From: JAGWBF01 sp965116325
GTDB taxonomy: Bacteria; Chloroflexota; Dehalococcoidia; Lucifugimonadales; JAGWBF01
Direction of reading: 5' to 3'
DNA: 64,000 bases
Assembly (NCBI GenBank): GCA_965116325.1
Contig: OZ220675.1
Location: forward strand, 2,232,001-2,296,000
Shown: one piece after another, positions 24,681 to 34,900 of the stretch
Layout of the letters: each line of letters opens with the position of its first letter
Position numbering within the stretch: position 1 is the stretch's first letter
Program-made: the position numbers and the translations under genes
Notes under the pieces: generated by a model
Databases searched by the model: none
The model's input: the letters and a program-made list of their open reading frames with translations, nothing else
Told to the model about the DNA's origin: nothing

Positions 24681-26057
24681 TCACACGATGAGGCTCAACG
24701 CCAGGCTGGCTGCTCCCAGGTAGACTAGGAAGCCAAGCACATCGGTGAAGGTGGTTACGATCACTGCCGATGCTATGGCAGGGTCGATGCCCATCCTACG
24801 GAGGAACAGGGGTACTCCGGCCCCGGTGGCTCCCGCAACCACCATGTTTCCAAGCATAGCCACCGCGAGCACAAGGGCCACGCCGACATTACCTGTCCAC
24901 AAGAGGCCGACGGCCCCAACCAGGATGCCAAGCAGCACTCCGTGCATCAGTCCCAGGGTGATCTCCCGCCTCAAGAGGTGTCCCTGCTGTACGCTCACCA
25001 GCTCTCCCAGGGCGATGGACCTCACGATCATGGTCAGGGTTTGGGTGCCTCCTATTCCGCCCTGCCCTGCTATCACGGGCAGGAAAGCGGCCAATATTAC
25101 TGCCTGGGCCAGAACGGAGTCGAACAGGCTTATTGTAGCTGCCGAAAGGAAGGTGGTTACGAGGTTGATCGCCAGCCAGGGGAGCCGCGTCCGTACGGCG
25201 TCTGCAATCGACTCGGGGCCGGGCTCGGCTAAAACAGCTCCCATCTTTAGCATTTGCTTCGTATGCTCTTCGACCACTGCGGTCTCCAGAAGGTCCAGGG
25301 GGACAACCCCTATCAGCTTTTCATCGGAGACCACGGGCAGCTGCACCGCGTTGTAGTGGCTCCTCAGCCTGACGCACTCGGACTGGGGGGTATCCTCGCT
25401 CACAGTTACAGGAACCGGCAGGGTCGCATCGGAGATACGGGACTCCTCGGGGAGCTTGGCCAGATCAGCCATGGTCACCTGCCCCATCAGCTGTCCTTCA
25501 TCGCCCACGACGTAAACCCGGTTGAACTCGTAAAGAGGCTCGCCCATTTCCCTGAGACCTGCCCGGGCATCGGAGATCGTTGCCCCTGCCCTAACCGTCG
25601 GGCATTCCGGTACCATTAGGGCCCCAGCCGTACCTGAGGGGCCTTCCAGTATCTGGGTGTCGGGGATAGGTTGCTCCAGGGTCTTGGCTACTTGGCGTGC
25701 CTGGGGCTTGGGCAGCCGGAGGAGCGTCTCCAGTGCCACCATGGGATTCACCTGGGTCAGGACGCCGGAAACGAGGCGGGACCCCAGCCGGGTGACGATT
25801 CGCCCGGCCAGCAGAGGATTCATCTGCCGGAGCATCCAGGTTACGGCTTCGGGCCCCATCAAGGCCAACAGGGTATCCCGGCTGGCCTTGGGCAAGGCAA
25901 CCAGGATGGCGCCGATGTCGGCAGGGTGGAGCCAGGTCAGGCGGGCCAGGGCAGAGTCCTGGTCTCCGGCCTTCATTAGCTCTCGGACCTCGTCGGCAAT
26001 TGCTGACGCCTCTTTGGGCGAGATGGCGTGGGTTAGTTCAGGTTGGGCTATTTCCAT
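24681..26057 (-). CDS. mgtE: Magnesium transporter MgtE
   Basis: A 458-residue MgtE channel. The N-terminal superhelical domain covers roughly residues 20-130 (ADIGAILVALPKASRDTLLALMG), followed by two CBS domains (about 135-260), and a five-helix membrane pore (VILAAFLPVIAGQGGIGGTQTLT). These are the standard parts of Mg2+-gated MgtE. The 600-bp upstream stretch was looked over for an M-box riboswitch and none was recognised. Confidence 0.92.
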   Translation of the reverse strand: MEIAQPELTHAISPKEASAIADEVRELMKAGDQDSALARLTWLHPADIGAILVALPKASRDTLLALMGPEAVTWMLRQMNPLLAGRIVTRLGSRLVSGVLTQVNPMVALETLLRLPKPQARQVAKTLEQPIPDTQILEGPSGTAGALMVPECPTVRAGATISDARAGLREMGEPLYEFNRVYVVGDEGQLMGQVTMADLAKLPEESRISDATLPVPVTVSEDTPQSECVRLRSHYNAVQLPVVSDEKLIGVVPLDLLETAVVEEHTKQMLKMGAVLAEPGPESIADAVRTRLPWLAINLVTTFLSAATISLFDSVLAQAVILAAFLPVIAGQGGIGGTQTLTMIVRSIALGELVSVQQGHLLRREITLGLMHGVLLGILVGAVGLLWTGNVGVALVLAVAMLGNMVVAGATGAGVPLFLRRMGIDPAIASAVIVTTFTDVLGFLVYLGAASLALSLIV

Positions 26058-26672
26058 TGGTTAGTCTCCGGACGCAATTGAATTCGACATGCGGCCAGCA
26101 GCGGGCGAACTGGCAAAGATACACTGCCGAACCTCTCTGCCTCCCACAGGTACAGGACTGTCCTGAGCGGGAGAATCGAGCCGGCTTTTCTGGCCGTTCC
26201 TAAGGCGTCGCCGTCCCGCTCAAACCGGGCTGGATGACGGCAGCTGCTCGCTAGCTAATTACCCTCGTCACAACACTCCATGACAGAACACCCGGTCCGG
26301 ACCTCAAAGGATAAGGGCAGGGGCTAGTGCCGGTGCGGATGGTGGCCCCCGCCGGGGGCCTCCGGGGCATCTACTCAGCAGCCGGGATGCCCCGGTCGTC
26401 CACAGCAGAGACGCCTGGTCCGAATTCTGATGAAGAGGCTCTGGACCATTAGTCCCAAGCGGGTGGGCCACGGATCGGGTGCCGTCCATATGATTCTCAC
26501 GGACCGGAGCATTGCACGGATCATGCTTAGAGTATATCAGGACTGGTGGCATCCTCTGCTGGCCTTCTTCCCGATGGTTCAGGCCGTTGGTGGATGGAAG
26601 CGAGGCCGCGTTGGGCTGTCAAAAGCCCAGGCAGAAGAGACCGCTCGCAAGGTGCGCTGGCAGTATCCGGCC
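26058..26672. other. Intergenic region with GC-rich hairpins, no gene recognised
   Basis: About 615 bp without a convincing gene. Two neighbouring hairpins are seen: GGCCCCC-GCC-GGGGGCC (26344-26360) and CCGGGGCAT (26362-26370) with ATGCCCCGG (26387-26395). They may be a dispersed repeat or the end of the DUF4349 or mgtE transcript. Short open frames here have no family features. Confidence 0.4.
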
Positions 26673-28247
26673 TTACGTAACGGGTGGGTCGTTGCTCCGG
26701 GGTCTGTAAAGTGATGTTGAGCCCGAAAATCGGCGGGCGCTTCGGTTTATGAAATAGGCAATTATTGCGATGACCAGTGCGACCGGGCTGAAGATGGCCA
26801 GCCAGATGACAATGGTCGTCAGCGCCCTGAGCAGTGCTGTAAATGCCCGCACCGCCGACTTGGTTGTTTCACCCACATCCCAACTACCGATAAGGTATCC
26901 CTGAGACTCGGTGACCCTGACGGTGAAGGAGTCAGATCCCGACACCTGTCCCGCGTCGCTCATGGCGCTGATAGTCAGCACAGCTGTGTAGGGCTCGGGC
27001 CGGTAGTTGGAGTATGCATGGGTGGTCTCTATGCTGGTTGCGCCCTCTTCGGGGTTGCCAGTTACGGTCGGGGAACCGTCTCCGAAGTCCCACAGATACT
27101 CGTAGTCCCACAGCTCCGAAGGGCGGGTGAAGGATGCTGAGTAGTCCACCTTGCTGCCCTCTTCCACTGTCTGGTCCTGCCCGGCGAACACTTCGATGGA
27201 TGGTACGTGGGTTACCGTTACTTCCAGGGAGTCGGAGCCCTCGGCAATCCCGCCGGGTCCCGTGCCTGTCAGATCGACTTTGACGATGTACGGGGAGTCC
27301 CGGTCGTCCTCATATATATGGTTCACTGTAGCTGTTATGCGTCGCCCGTCGGGCCTCAGTATGCTGCCGAATTCCTGGGTGGTCACCCCGTCGCCAAAGT
27401 CCCATTCGAAAGAGAAGTCTTCTATGTCCTGCGGCGCCGCGAAGGAGGCACGGAAGCGCGCCGGCTGTCCCACTCGGACGGAGATATCACCTCCGGCATC
27501 AACACCGATAGTCTCTGATGCAAGTTTCAGACTAACCTCGATCAAGGAGTAGGCCGCGGTCTGGGACAGGAAGCTCAGCCGCCCTTCCGTCTCCTCGATC
27601 CGGAGCTGAAGGCTGGAGAGCTCCCCTTGGATGAGGAGGGCATCTTCTACATCTTCGGCTATCTCGAGGAATGACAGCAGCCTTTGTTCGGTGGCCCGCA
27701 TGCTGGCCAGCCTGGACTGGCTGTCCACGAACTCGTCGGTGACATCGTCGCTGGTTACGGAGCGGGACTCAACGCTCGAGGCCAGCGCCTCCAGACGGCG
27801 GAACGCTTCATCCAGAAGCCCTGCAGGTATGCGGATTGCGATGGTGCCGCTGTGTCTGGATGACCGGTCCGAGTTGACCACCCAACCCCCGAGGTCGCCG
27901 GCCACGCCAGTGATGCCGTTGAGTGTTTGGGCCACATCGTCGACCACCAGGGACATTTTGGCTGTGTGGACTACGATACGCTGCTGGGCCAACGGGGCCG
28001 GTTGTACTTTGACGCTGCTCCCGTCGTTTGCATCGCCAGAAAAGGGGGCTGGTGTTGGCTCTACTTCCATCACCATGGCTTCGCTCTCGACTACGACGAC
28101 CCTTGTCACCTCCACTTCCCGCACTTCCGCATCCATTGCCACCTCTACGTCGCGGAAACCTGATTCATCTTCGGAGGCAGCACAGCCTGCGGCGGCTGAA
28201 ACTATCAGATACGTTAGGAGGAGAGGTAAAACGAGGCCTAGCTTCAT
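26673..28247 (-). CDS. DUF4349 lipoprotein with two inserted PKD domains
   Basis: A 524-residue protein. It starts with a lipoprotein signal (LLTYLIVSAAAGC). The DUF4349 part follows (VVHTAKMSLVVDDVAQTL, GGWVVNSDRSS, IRIPAGLLDEAFRRLE, then a coiled coil around residues 160-225). Two PKD domains come next, each with a WDFGDG core (about residues 285 and 390). One membrane helix near residue 490 (TIVIWLAIFSPVALVIAIIA) and a basic tail end it. DUF4349 proteins usually pass directly from the coiled coil to this helix, so the PKD pair is an insertion. It is probably a surface protein; function unknown. Confidence 0.8.
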   Translation of the reverse strand: MKLGLVLPLLLTYLIVSAAAGCAASEDESGFRDVEVAMDAEVREVEVTRVVVVESEAMVMEVEPTPAPFSGDANDGSSVKVQPAPLAQQRIVVHTAKMSLVVDDVAQTLNGITGVAGDLGGWVVNSDRSSRHSGTIAIRIPAGLLDEAFRRLEALASSVESRSVTSDDVTDEFVDSQSRLASMRATEQRLLSFLEIAEDVEDALLIQGELSSLQLRIEETEGRLSFLSQTAAYSLIEVSLKLASETIGVDAGGDISVRVGQPARFRASFAAPQDIEDFSFEWDFGDGVTTQEFGSILRPDGRRITATVNHIYEDDRDSPYIVKVDLTGTGPGGIAEGSDSLEVTVTHVPSIEVFAGQDQTVEEGSKVDYSASFTRPSELWDYEYLWDFGDGSPTVTGNPEEGATSIETTHAYSNYRPEPYTAVLTISAMSDAGQVSGSDSFTVRVTESQGYLIGSWDVGETTKSAVRAFTALLRALTTIVIWLAIFSPVALVIAIIAYFINRSARRFSGSTSLYRPRSNDPPVT

Positions 28248-28523
28248 CGGCGGATGGGGCCTCCTAGGAGAGTGGCGGCATTATAGCATACGTACGAAAG
28301 GAGCCTGGGGAAAAGTTAAGGCGGGACTGCCCCGGCAGCCAGCGACCGGTTGGTCCCTTCAACTTCCCGGTTGGGAATGGGGAAGACGTCGAGGAGATCG
28401 GTGGTGCATTAACTTGTCCCAGTGTGATTCTGACCGGGCGATGCAGTCCGGCAGTGAGATCAGGGCATCACCTGGGCGTCTACGCCAGGGGAATAGGATT
28501 CGAGGTTGCCTCTCCCGGCCCTG

Positions 28524-28760
28524 CTAGCGCCCGTCGTGGAAGAAGTGGTAGAGGTACCAGGTGGTATCTTCGGGGCCATCAGCGGGTGGGGCAATCTCGC
28601 AACCATGGGCTTTAGCGAAAAGGGTCTCACTCTCCTGGGCTTTGGCTTTGCTCCGGTACTCCTCGAGCACTTCCTCGCGGTGCATCGTGTGAAACTTCCC
28701 CAAGCGCCATTCCGTCAGTCGGTCCTGGGGTTTCATTGAGATTCCAACTCGACACTGCAT
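28524..28760 (-). CDS. Small hypothetical protein
   Basis: A possible 78-residue protein, charged and with no recognised family (for example REEVLEEYRSKAKAQ and DTTWYLYHFFHDG at the end). The ATG at 28760 has gggga 5-9 bp upstream; a later ATG (28736) is also possible. It stands alone. Composition is protein-like, but without homologues seen the call is tentative. Confidence 0.4.
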   Translation of the reverse strand: MQCRVGISMKPQDRLTEWRLGKFHTMHREEVLEEYRSKAKAQESETLFAKAHGCEIAPPADGPEDTTWYLYHFFHDGR

Positions 28761-28790
28761 TCTTGTCCCCCTTTGTGCCAATTGCATCAA

Positions 28791-29239
28791 ATTGAGTTAG
28801 GTGAGTCTTGACCGGTGGAGCTCGCGTTTGCAGGCTTCGGCGAATGGCTTTGCCTTTATACCAGCAACCGCCTATTGGCCCATGCAGTCTCCACCAAATG
28901 AGGTCTGCCCAAAGTCGTTTAGGGCGAGTATGTTCCGGCAGGCCCTTGTCATGCCTATGAGAGAATCGGGCGCTAGTCCAGAATTCTCTCTCCGAGATGC
29001 ACTATATCATCGGCCTCGGGTGCATAGCCCACGGTTTTGGCGACCGTTAATGGCCAATTTCACACCAATGGGCTGGCCCCCAGTTCGCCTTCCCTGGCAC
29101 AGGAGCCCTATCCCGGGACCTGCTCTCGTCTGCTTCCTGTAGACCCCGGAGTGTATACTTGCCGAGGTGCAACTGGCTCAAGACAAAGGGCCGTCAAACT
29201 ACTCAAACCATGGGCGCCGATGACGGCAAGGAGTTGGGC
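28791..29239. other. Intergenic region, nothing recognised
   Basis: About 450 bp before the class II aldolase gene. Open frames here are short and lack family features; no clear promoter, RNA motif or repeat was recognised apart from the aldolase ribosome-binding site aaggag at 29228-29233. Confidence 0.4.
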
Positions 29240-29983
29240 ATGAATTCAAAGAATAACCGGAATTGCTCCGTGGGCGAGTGGCAGGTCCGTGTGGAGCTGG
29301 CGGCCGCCTTCCGGCTAGCCCATCACTTCGAAATGACAGCCCTCACCTACAACCACATCACCGCACGTGTCCCTGGGGCGGACGACCAGTTCCTCATCAA
29401 TGAGTACGGCCTGGGTTACGAAGAGGTCACAGCTTCGAACCTGGTCAAGATAGACATGGCCGGAAACATCCTCAAAGAGGGTGAGCATCAGATCAATTCG
29501 ACCGGCTACGTTATCCACTCCGCCGTCCATGGTTCAAGGCGAGATGTGGCCTGCGTGATGCATACCCATACGCCCTATGGCATGGTGGTCTCCGCGCTGG
29601 AAGAAGGGCTGGTACCTCTGCAGCAGGATGCCTACCAGTTCCACGATCGCGTCGCTTATCACGAGTTCGAGGGGGTGGCCGAAGATGTGGATGAGCGGGA
29701 GAGGCTTGTGACCGACCTGGGCGACAAAAACGCCATGATAATGCGGAATCACGGCCTGCTCACGGTGGGGCGCTCCGTAGGTGAAGCGTGGGTGCGGATG
29801 TGGCATCTGGAGCAGGCCTGCAAGGTGCAAGTGCTTGCCCAATCGACGGGGCGGGCCATTCGCCAAGCTCCCATCTCTGCAATAGAAGAGACGGCTGCCT
29901 GGTACGATGCCGATACAACCGCCCTGGAATGGCCCTGGCTTCTGCGCGTCCTCGACCGCAAAGACCCGTCTTACAAGGAGTAG
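29240..29983 (+). CDS. Class II aldolase/adducin family protein
   Basis: A 247-residue class II aldolase-fold protein. Zinc-binding histidines are seen in VMHTHTPYG and MRNHGLLTVG; LTYNHITARVPG marks the phosphate-binding start of the fold. The family includes L-fuculose-phosphate aldolases and many decarboxylase/aldolase homologues of unknown substrate. ATG 29240 is chosen because aaggag lies 6 bp before it; upstream ATGs in frame lack this. Confidence 0.88.
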   Translation: MNSKNNRNCSVGEWQVRVELAAAFRLAHHFEMTALTYNHITARVPGADDQFLINEYGLGYEEVTASNLVKIDMAGNILKEGEHQINSTGYVIHSAVHGSRRDVACVMHTHTPYGMVVSALEEGLVPLQQDAYQFHDRVAYHEFEGVAEDVDERERLVTDLGDKNAMIMRNHGLLTVGRSVGEAWVRMWHLEQACKVQVLAQSTGRAIRQAPISAIEETAAWYDADTTALEWPWLLRVLDRKDPSYKE

Positions 29984-30121
29984 GCGTGGGCGGGTTTCTT
30001 ATCTGGGCCTCATCCGCTACTCGTCGATCACGATATCTGATGCGGTGATGGGGCGTTCACTGCTGACGTGGATGGCATCGCCGGGCACTTGCTCGAGAGG
30101 CGGCACTAAAGAGGTGATGGA

Positions 30122-30409
30122 CTACAAGCCTTCGACTATCACCATGTTGATGTTGGAGGATGTGGAGCGAAGATTGTCGAGCGCGGTGTACTCCGGCGAG
30201 TTCAGCCATTCACGAACCTGCTGAATGTTGTCGAACTCGAGGATGGCCAGACGTTTGGGCGTCCAATCGCCCAGTATGACCTGAAGCTCACCACCACGCG
30301 CCACAAACCTTCCGCCGTGAGCTTCGACAGTGCTCGTCACTCGCTCACGGAACTCTCCATAGAGAGTCTCATCCTTTATCTCAACATCGGTTATTACGTA
30401 CGCGGACAT
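30122..30409 (-). CDS. DUF1330 family protein
   Basis: A 95-residue dimeric alpha/beta barrel protein of the DUF1330 type: AYVITDVEIKDETLYGEF at the start, HGGRFVARGGELQVILGDW, RLAILEFDNIQQVREWLNS and INMVIVEGL at the end. Function unknown in general; relatives resemble small monooxygenase-like folds. ATG 30409 is preceded by a gggg-rich site. Confidence 0.85.
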   Translation of the reverse strand: MSAYVITDVEIKDETLYGEFRERVTSTVEAHGGRFVARGGELQVILGDWTPKRLAILEFDNIQQVREWLNSPEYTALDNLRSTSSNINMVIVEGL

Positions 30410-30555
30410 TCTTGCCACCCCTTTCGATTTCGGTGTCTATACTTACCCTAACGTTCCCCTGTACAGCTGCAGTTGTAAGTAAGGTGAACTGAGGCTGAGC
30501 AGGCCTACGACTCTGGAAGCAAGGTCAATGCAGAAGCTCTTGGGTTTAGTAGATA

Positions 30556-30632
30556 TGGTGGGCGGTAGTGGACTTGAACCACTGACCTCTGCGATGTCAA
30601 CGCAGTACTCTAACCAGCTGAGCTAACCGCCC
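30556..30632 (-). tRNA. tRNA-Val (anticodon GAC), CCA encoded
   Basis: On the minus strand a 7-bp acceptor stem (GGGCGGT with ACCGCCC), a D-arm with AGCTCAGC, an anticodon stem CTGCG/CGCAG around TTGACAT (anticodon GAC) and a T-arm with GGTTCAAGTCC form a complete cloverleaf. The 3' CCA is encoded (30556-30558). It follows pyrD at a distance of about 275 bp that holds no other recognised feature. Confidence 0.97.
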
Positions 30633-30907
30633 ACAGGGGTGCTATATCTGCCAGTTTATCAGCAAAGAGGGATGGGCTTCAACACGTCGGGCTTCACCGG
30701 CGAACGAGCGGCGGCCGTGGGCCAGAGGGACTCTCCGTCAGTGAGGCTGTCCGTTCCCATTCGATTTCCCTCAAGGCGAACGGACGGTACCATTACGATG
30801 AACAAGCTGCCCAGACTACACAATGGTCTCCTTCCGCGAGAACTACGAAGAAGGAACCGTAGTGTCGGCGGGGGCGGCAGTGTAGAGGTCGGACTGACGG
30901 AGAGTGG

Positions 30908-31963
30908 CTAAGCGGGCCAGGCGGCGCCGACGAGGTCGGATATGTGCCCGATCCCGTGCTCTCCTACGTATGAGTAGAGGCCGTCCAGCACCGCCAGGGG
31001 CGCCCAGAAGTCAGCCAGATTGGCCGAACCGACCTGTACAGCCGTCGCGCCGGCGTACAGAAACTCCAGTGCATCATCGGCCTTAAACACTCCGCCCACA
31101 CCTATGACCGGCACGCTTACTGCTTGGGACGCCTTATAGACCAGGGCTAGGGCGATGGGTTTCAGGGCGGGGCCCGAAATGCCCCCGGTTATCCCCCCCA
31201 GGATGGGCCGTCGGGTGTCCAGGTCGATAACCATGGCAGGGACGGTGTTGACCAGGGTGATGGCATCGGCGCCGGCGCTTTCCACTGCCTTGGCTATAGG
31301 AACGATGTCGGGAACGTTGGGGCTGAGCTTGGCGATCACAGGGAAGGATGTGGAGCCTTTCACCCTTTCCACCGTCTCGGCGGCCAGCTCCGGGCTGTGG
31401 CTATAAACTGCCCCGTTGTCCACGTTTGGACAGCTGAGGTTCAACTCTAGGCCTGCGATCCCCGGCGTTTCGTCGGCCATGGAGGCCATGTGGCCGAACT
31501 CCTGGACCGTCTCCCCCGCAAGGCTGAGGATGACCGGCACACTCCAGTGTTTCCAGTAGGGAGCATGCTGGGTGAGGACGTTCTCAATGCCCGGGTTAGT
31601 CAGGCCGATGGAGTTCAGGTAGATGTCCTCGCCTGCTTCCTGGGCTCTGCGCCAGCTTTGGGGATGCCACCTGGGTTCGGGATTGCCCTCCCGGGGCTTC
31701 ATGGTGACGGTCTTGGCCACGACGGCTCCCAGGCGCTCGAAGTCTATCCTTCCCGACTCTTCAGGCGGTTCGACCAGGGGAAGCTGGCTTCCCCGGGAAA
31801 CGGGATGAAGGATCTGTCCGCGGAGGTCCTGGCCGACCAATGCCCTGCCATAGCCGTCCCATCCAAAGGTTCCTGATGCGATCATCACCGGGTTTCGAAG
31901 CTTGAGCCCGGCGGGATGGGACGGCGCCAGATCTACGGCTAGAGACGATTCTTCGGCAGACAA
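30908..31963 (-). CDS. pyrD: Dihydroorotate dehydrogenase, class 1B-like catalytic subunit
   Basis: A 351-residue FMN enzyme that oxidises dihydroorotate to orotate in pyrimidine synthesis. The N-terminal LRNPVMIASGTFGWDGYG, the active-site loop LELNLSCPNVDNG with catalytic Cys (class 1), and GVGGVFKADDALEFLYAGA are diagnostic. An NAD-linked partner (PyrK) would be expected for class 1B and is not seen. It starts 19 bp after rpoC and is probably the last gene of the rpoB-rpoC-pyrD unit. Confidence 0.9.
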   Translation of the reverse strand: MSAEESSLAVDLAPSHPAGLKLRNPVMIASGTFGWDGYGRALVGQDLRGQILHPVSRGSQLPLVEPPEESGRIDFERLGAVVAKTVTMKPREGNPEPRWHPQSWRRAQEAGEDIYLNSIGLTNPGIENVLTQHAPYWKHWSVPVILSLAGETVQEFGHMASMADETPGIAGLELNLSCPNVDNGAVYSHSPELAAETVERVKGSTSFPVIAKLSPNVPDIVPIAKAVESAGADAITLVNTVPAMVIDLDTRRPILGGITGGISGPALKPIALALVYKASQAVSVPVIGVGGVFKADDALEFLYAGATAVQVGSANLADFWAPLAVLDGLYSYVGEHGIGHISDLVGAAWPA

Positions 31964-31982
31964 GACCTAGCTGGGGTCCTCC

Positions 31983-34900
31983 TTACTCTTCGGGTGTTTC
32001 CTCCGGGACTTCTTCCGGCATCTCATGGCCGTTTTCATGGCCGTTGGTGCTGGGAGCTTCGGTAACCTCGAACCAGGGGCCGGTGAAGCCTTCCGTCTCG
32101 TGGGCTGCCACAAGCTGCTTCTGCTCGGCCTCCAGGAAGTCGGAGCGGGCGGGAATCAGGCGCCCGATGATCACGTTCTCCTTGAGGCCCAGCAGGTGGT
32201 CCCGGGCGCCAGTGGCAGCAGCTTCCGTCAACACCCTGGTGGTCTCCTGGAAGGAGGCGGCCGCCAGGAAGCTGTTGGTGAGCAGGGATGCCCGGGTGAC
32301 GCCCAGGAGCATGGACTTGGCTGTGGCGGGTTCGCCTCCCTCGGCCAGCACCTTGGCGTTCTTGTCCTGGAACTCGAAGCGGTCGGCTATTTGGCCGGGG
32401 ATGAACTCGGCGTCTCCGGGGCTGTCCACCTGCACCCGCCGGAGCATCTGGCGCAGGATGACCTCGATGTGCTTGTCGTGAATCGCCACACCCTGGGACC
32501 TGTAGACCTTCTGCACCTCACCGACCAGGTACCTCTGCAGCTCCTCCTTGCCCCTGATGCGCAGGATGTCGTGGGGGTTCAGGGGGCCGGATGTCAACGC
32601 ATCGCCGGCCCGGACGGGGGTGCCGCTCTCGACCAGGATGTGGGAAGACGCCGGAATCAGGTGCTCCCGCTCCTCCACATCCTCCCAGACTACTGACACC
32701 TTGGACCTCTTGACCTCGACCTTTCCGCCCACGCTGGCGAGAAGCTCCTTTGCCTCGCTACCTGTGGCGAGGGCATCTGTCTTGTTGTCCTGTTTGGCCC
32801 TGGCGAGGGCATCGCCAGCCTCTACTGTTTCGCCGTCCTCCACCAGGCGGGTGTATCCCCTGGGCACGGTGTACTCCTCGCGGTACTCCTCCCGGCTGAT
32901 GAGGCGGAGGCGGCGGCCGTTGGTGTCGTCTTCCACAACAGCTACACCATCGATGTCTGCCAGGATGGCGAACCCCTTGGGAATGCGCGCCTCGAAGATC
33001 TCTTCAACCCTGGGAAGACCGCTGGTAATGTCCAAGCCCGCTACGCCGCCGGTGTGGAATGTCCGCATGGTGAGCTGGGTTCCCGGCTCCCCGATGCTCT
33101 GGGCAGCGATGATGCCGGTAGCTTCGCCTATGCTGACCATCTTGCCGGTGGCGGGTATCCTGGCGTAGCACATCTGGCACACGCCACGGCGGGACTCGCA
33201 GGCCAGGGCTGAGCGCACGTACACCTCGCTGATGCCTACATCGATCACAGACCGTATATCCTCTTCCTCCAGTTCCACGCCCCCATCGACTAGGACCTCT
33301 CCGGTCTCAGGATGGGCTATGGGGGCCGCCGTTATCCTACCCACCATGCTCTCTTCCAAGGGCGAGACCAGGGGGTCGTCGGGGGTGGCCTTGATCCAGA
33401 TGCCCTCGGTCGTGCCGCAGTCGGTCTCCAGGATTATGACCTCCTGGGCTACGTCGATTAGACGCCTGGTCAGGTAGCCGCTGTCGGCGGTCCTAAGGGC
33501 GGTGTCGGCGAGTCCCTTCCTTGCGCCGTGGGTTGAGATGAAGTACTCCAGGGCGGTAAGCCCTTCCCTGAAGCTGGACTTAATGGGCAGGTCGATGATG
33601 CGGCCCTTGGGGTCGCTCATCAGGCCGCGCATTCCTGCCATCTGCTTGATCTGGGCGATATTTCCCTTGGCGCCGGACACAGCCATGAGGGCTACACCGC
33701 CGTAGCTGGCCAGCTCCTCCTTAACGATCTCTTCCATCTGGTCGCTGGCGTCGGTCCAAGTCGCCACAGTGCGCCCGTATCGCTCCTCTTCAGTGACCAA
33801 GCCCTGCATGTACTGCTCTTCGTACTCTTTGACCTGACGGTTAGCGCCGTCGATGATCTGCTTCTTCCGGGGCGAGACGCGGATGTCGTTGATGGCGATG
33901 GTCAGCCCCGAGGTGGTTGCAAAGTGGAACCCCAGGTTCTTCACCCGATCCAGGACGGCGGAGGCCCCCTCGTTGCCCAGCTTGTGGTAGCACTCGCTGG
34001 CCAGGTCCTTCAGGGCCGCCTTATCCATAAGCTGGTTCTTGTAGCCCAGCTCGGGGGGAAGCACCTCGTTGAAGATCATCCGTCCCAGGGTGGTGCTGAG
34101 CCAGCCGTCGGGTTGGGCTTCATCGTGGACCATGATCTGGGTCCGCAGGCCCAGCTGACCCGAATCATAGGCCAGTCGCGCTTCTTCGAAATCGATGAAG
34201 TGGCGAATGGAGCCGTTCTCCTGGTCTTCGATGTCGGTGAGGTAGTACATCCCCAGCACCATATCCAGGGTGGGCGCTACCAGCGGGTCTCCCGAAGCGG
34301 GAGAGAGCATGTTGTGCACGCTGAGCATGGTATCCCTGGCTTCGGACACCGCCATCTTAGAGAGGGGGACGTGAACAGCCATCTGGTCGCCGTCGAAGTC
34401 GGCATTAAAGGCGGAGCAGACCAGGGGATGAATCTGGATGGCGCTGCCCTCGATCAGGACCGGCATAAAGGCCTGGATACCCAGGCGGTGGAGAGTGGGC
34501 GCCCGGTTGAGAAGCACAGGCCTCTCCTTGATGACATCCTCCAGGATATCCCAGACCTCGGGCCTTGAGCGCTCCACCATTCTCTTGGCGCTCTTGATGT
34601 TGGGGGAGATGCCCAGCACAACCAGGCGGTGCATCACGAAGGGCTTGAACAGCTCCAGGGCCATCCGCTTGGGGAGGCCGCACTGGTCCAGGCGGAGCTC
34701 CGGCCCAACGACGATGACCGACCTTCCGCTGTAGTCCACCCGCTTACCCAGCAGGTTCTGGCGGAATCGACCCTGCTTGCCTCTGAGGAGGTCCGACAGG
34801 GACTTGAGCTTGTGGTTGTGGGAGCCCTGTATGGGCCTTCCCCGCCGGCCATTGTCGATTAGGGCATCAACGGCTTCCTGGAGCATCCTCTTCTCGTTAC

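Noticed and set aside
26058..26300. Possible M-box (ykoK) riboswitch before mgtE
   Set aside because: I looked for the conserved M-box core on the minus strand and did not find it.
26430..26714. Plus-strand open frame of 94 codons in the gap after mgtE
   Set aside because: No family features or ribosome-binding site, and it overlaps the end of the DUF4349 gene on the other strand.
28800..28815. GTTAGGTGAG string resembling the start of an M-box
   Set aside because: The rest of the motif is missing and no magnesium gene lies downstream on that strand.
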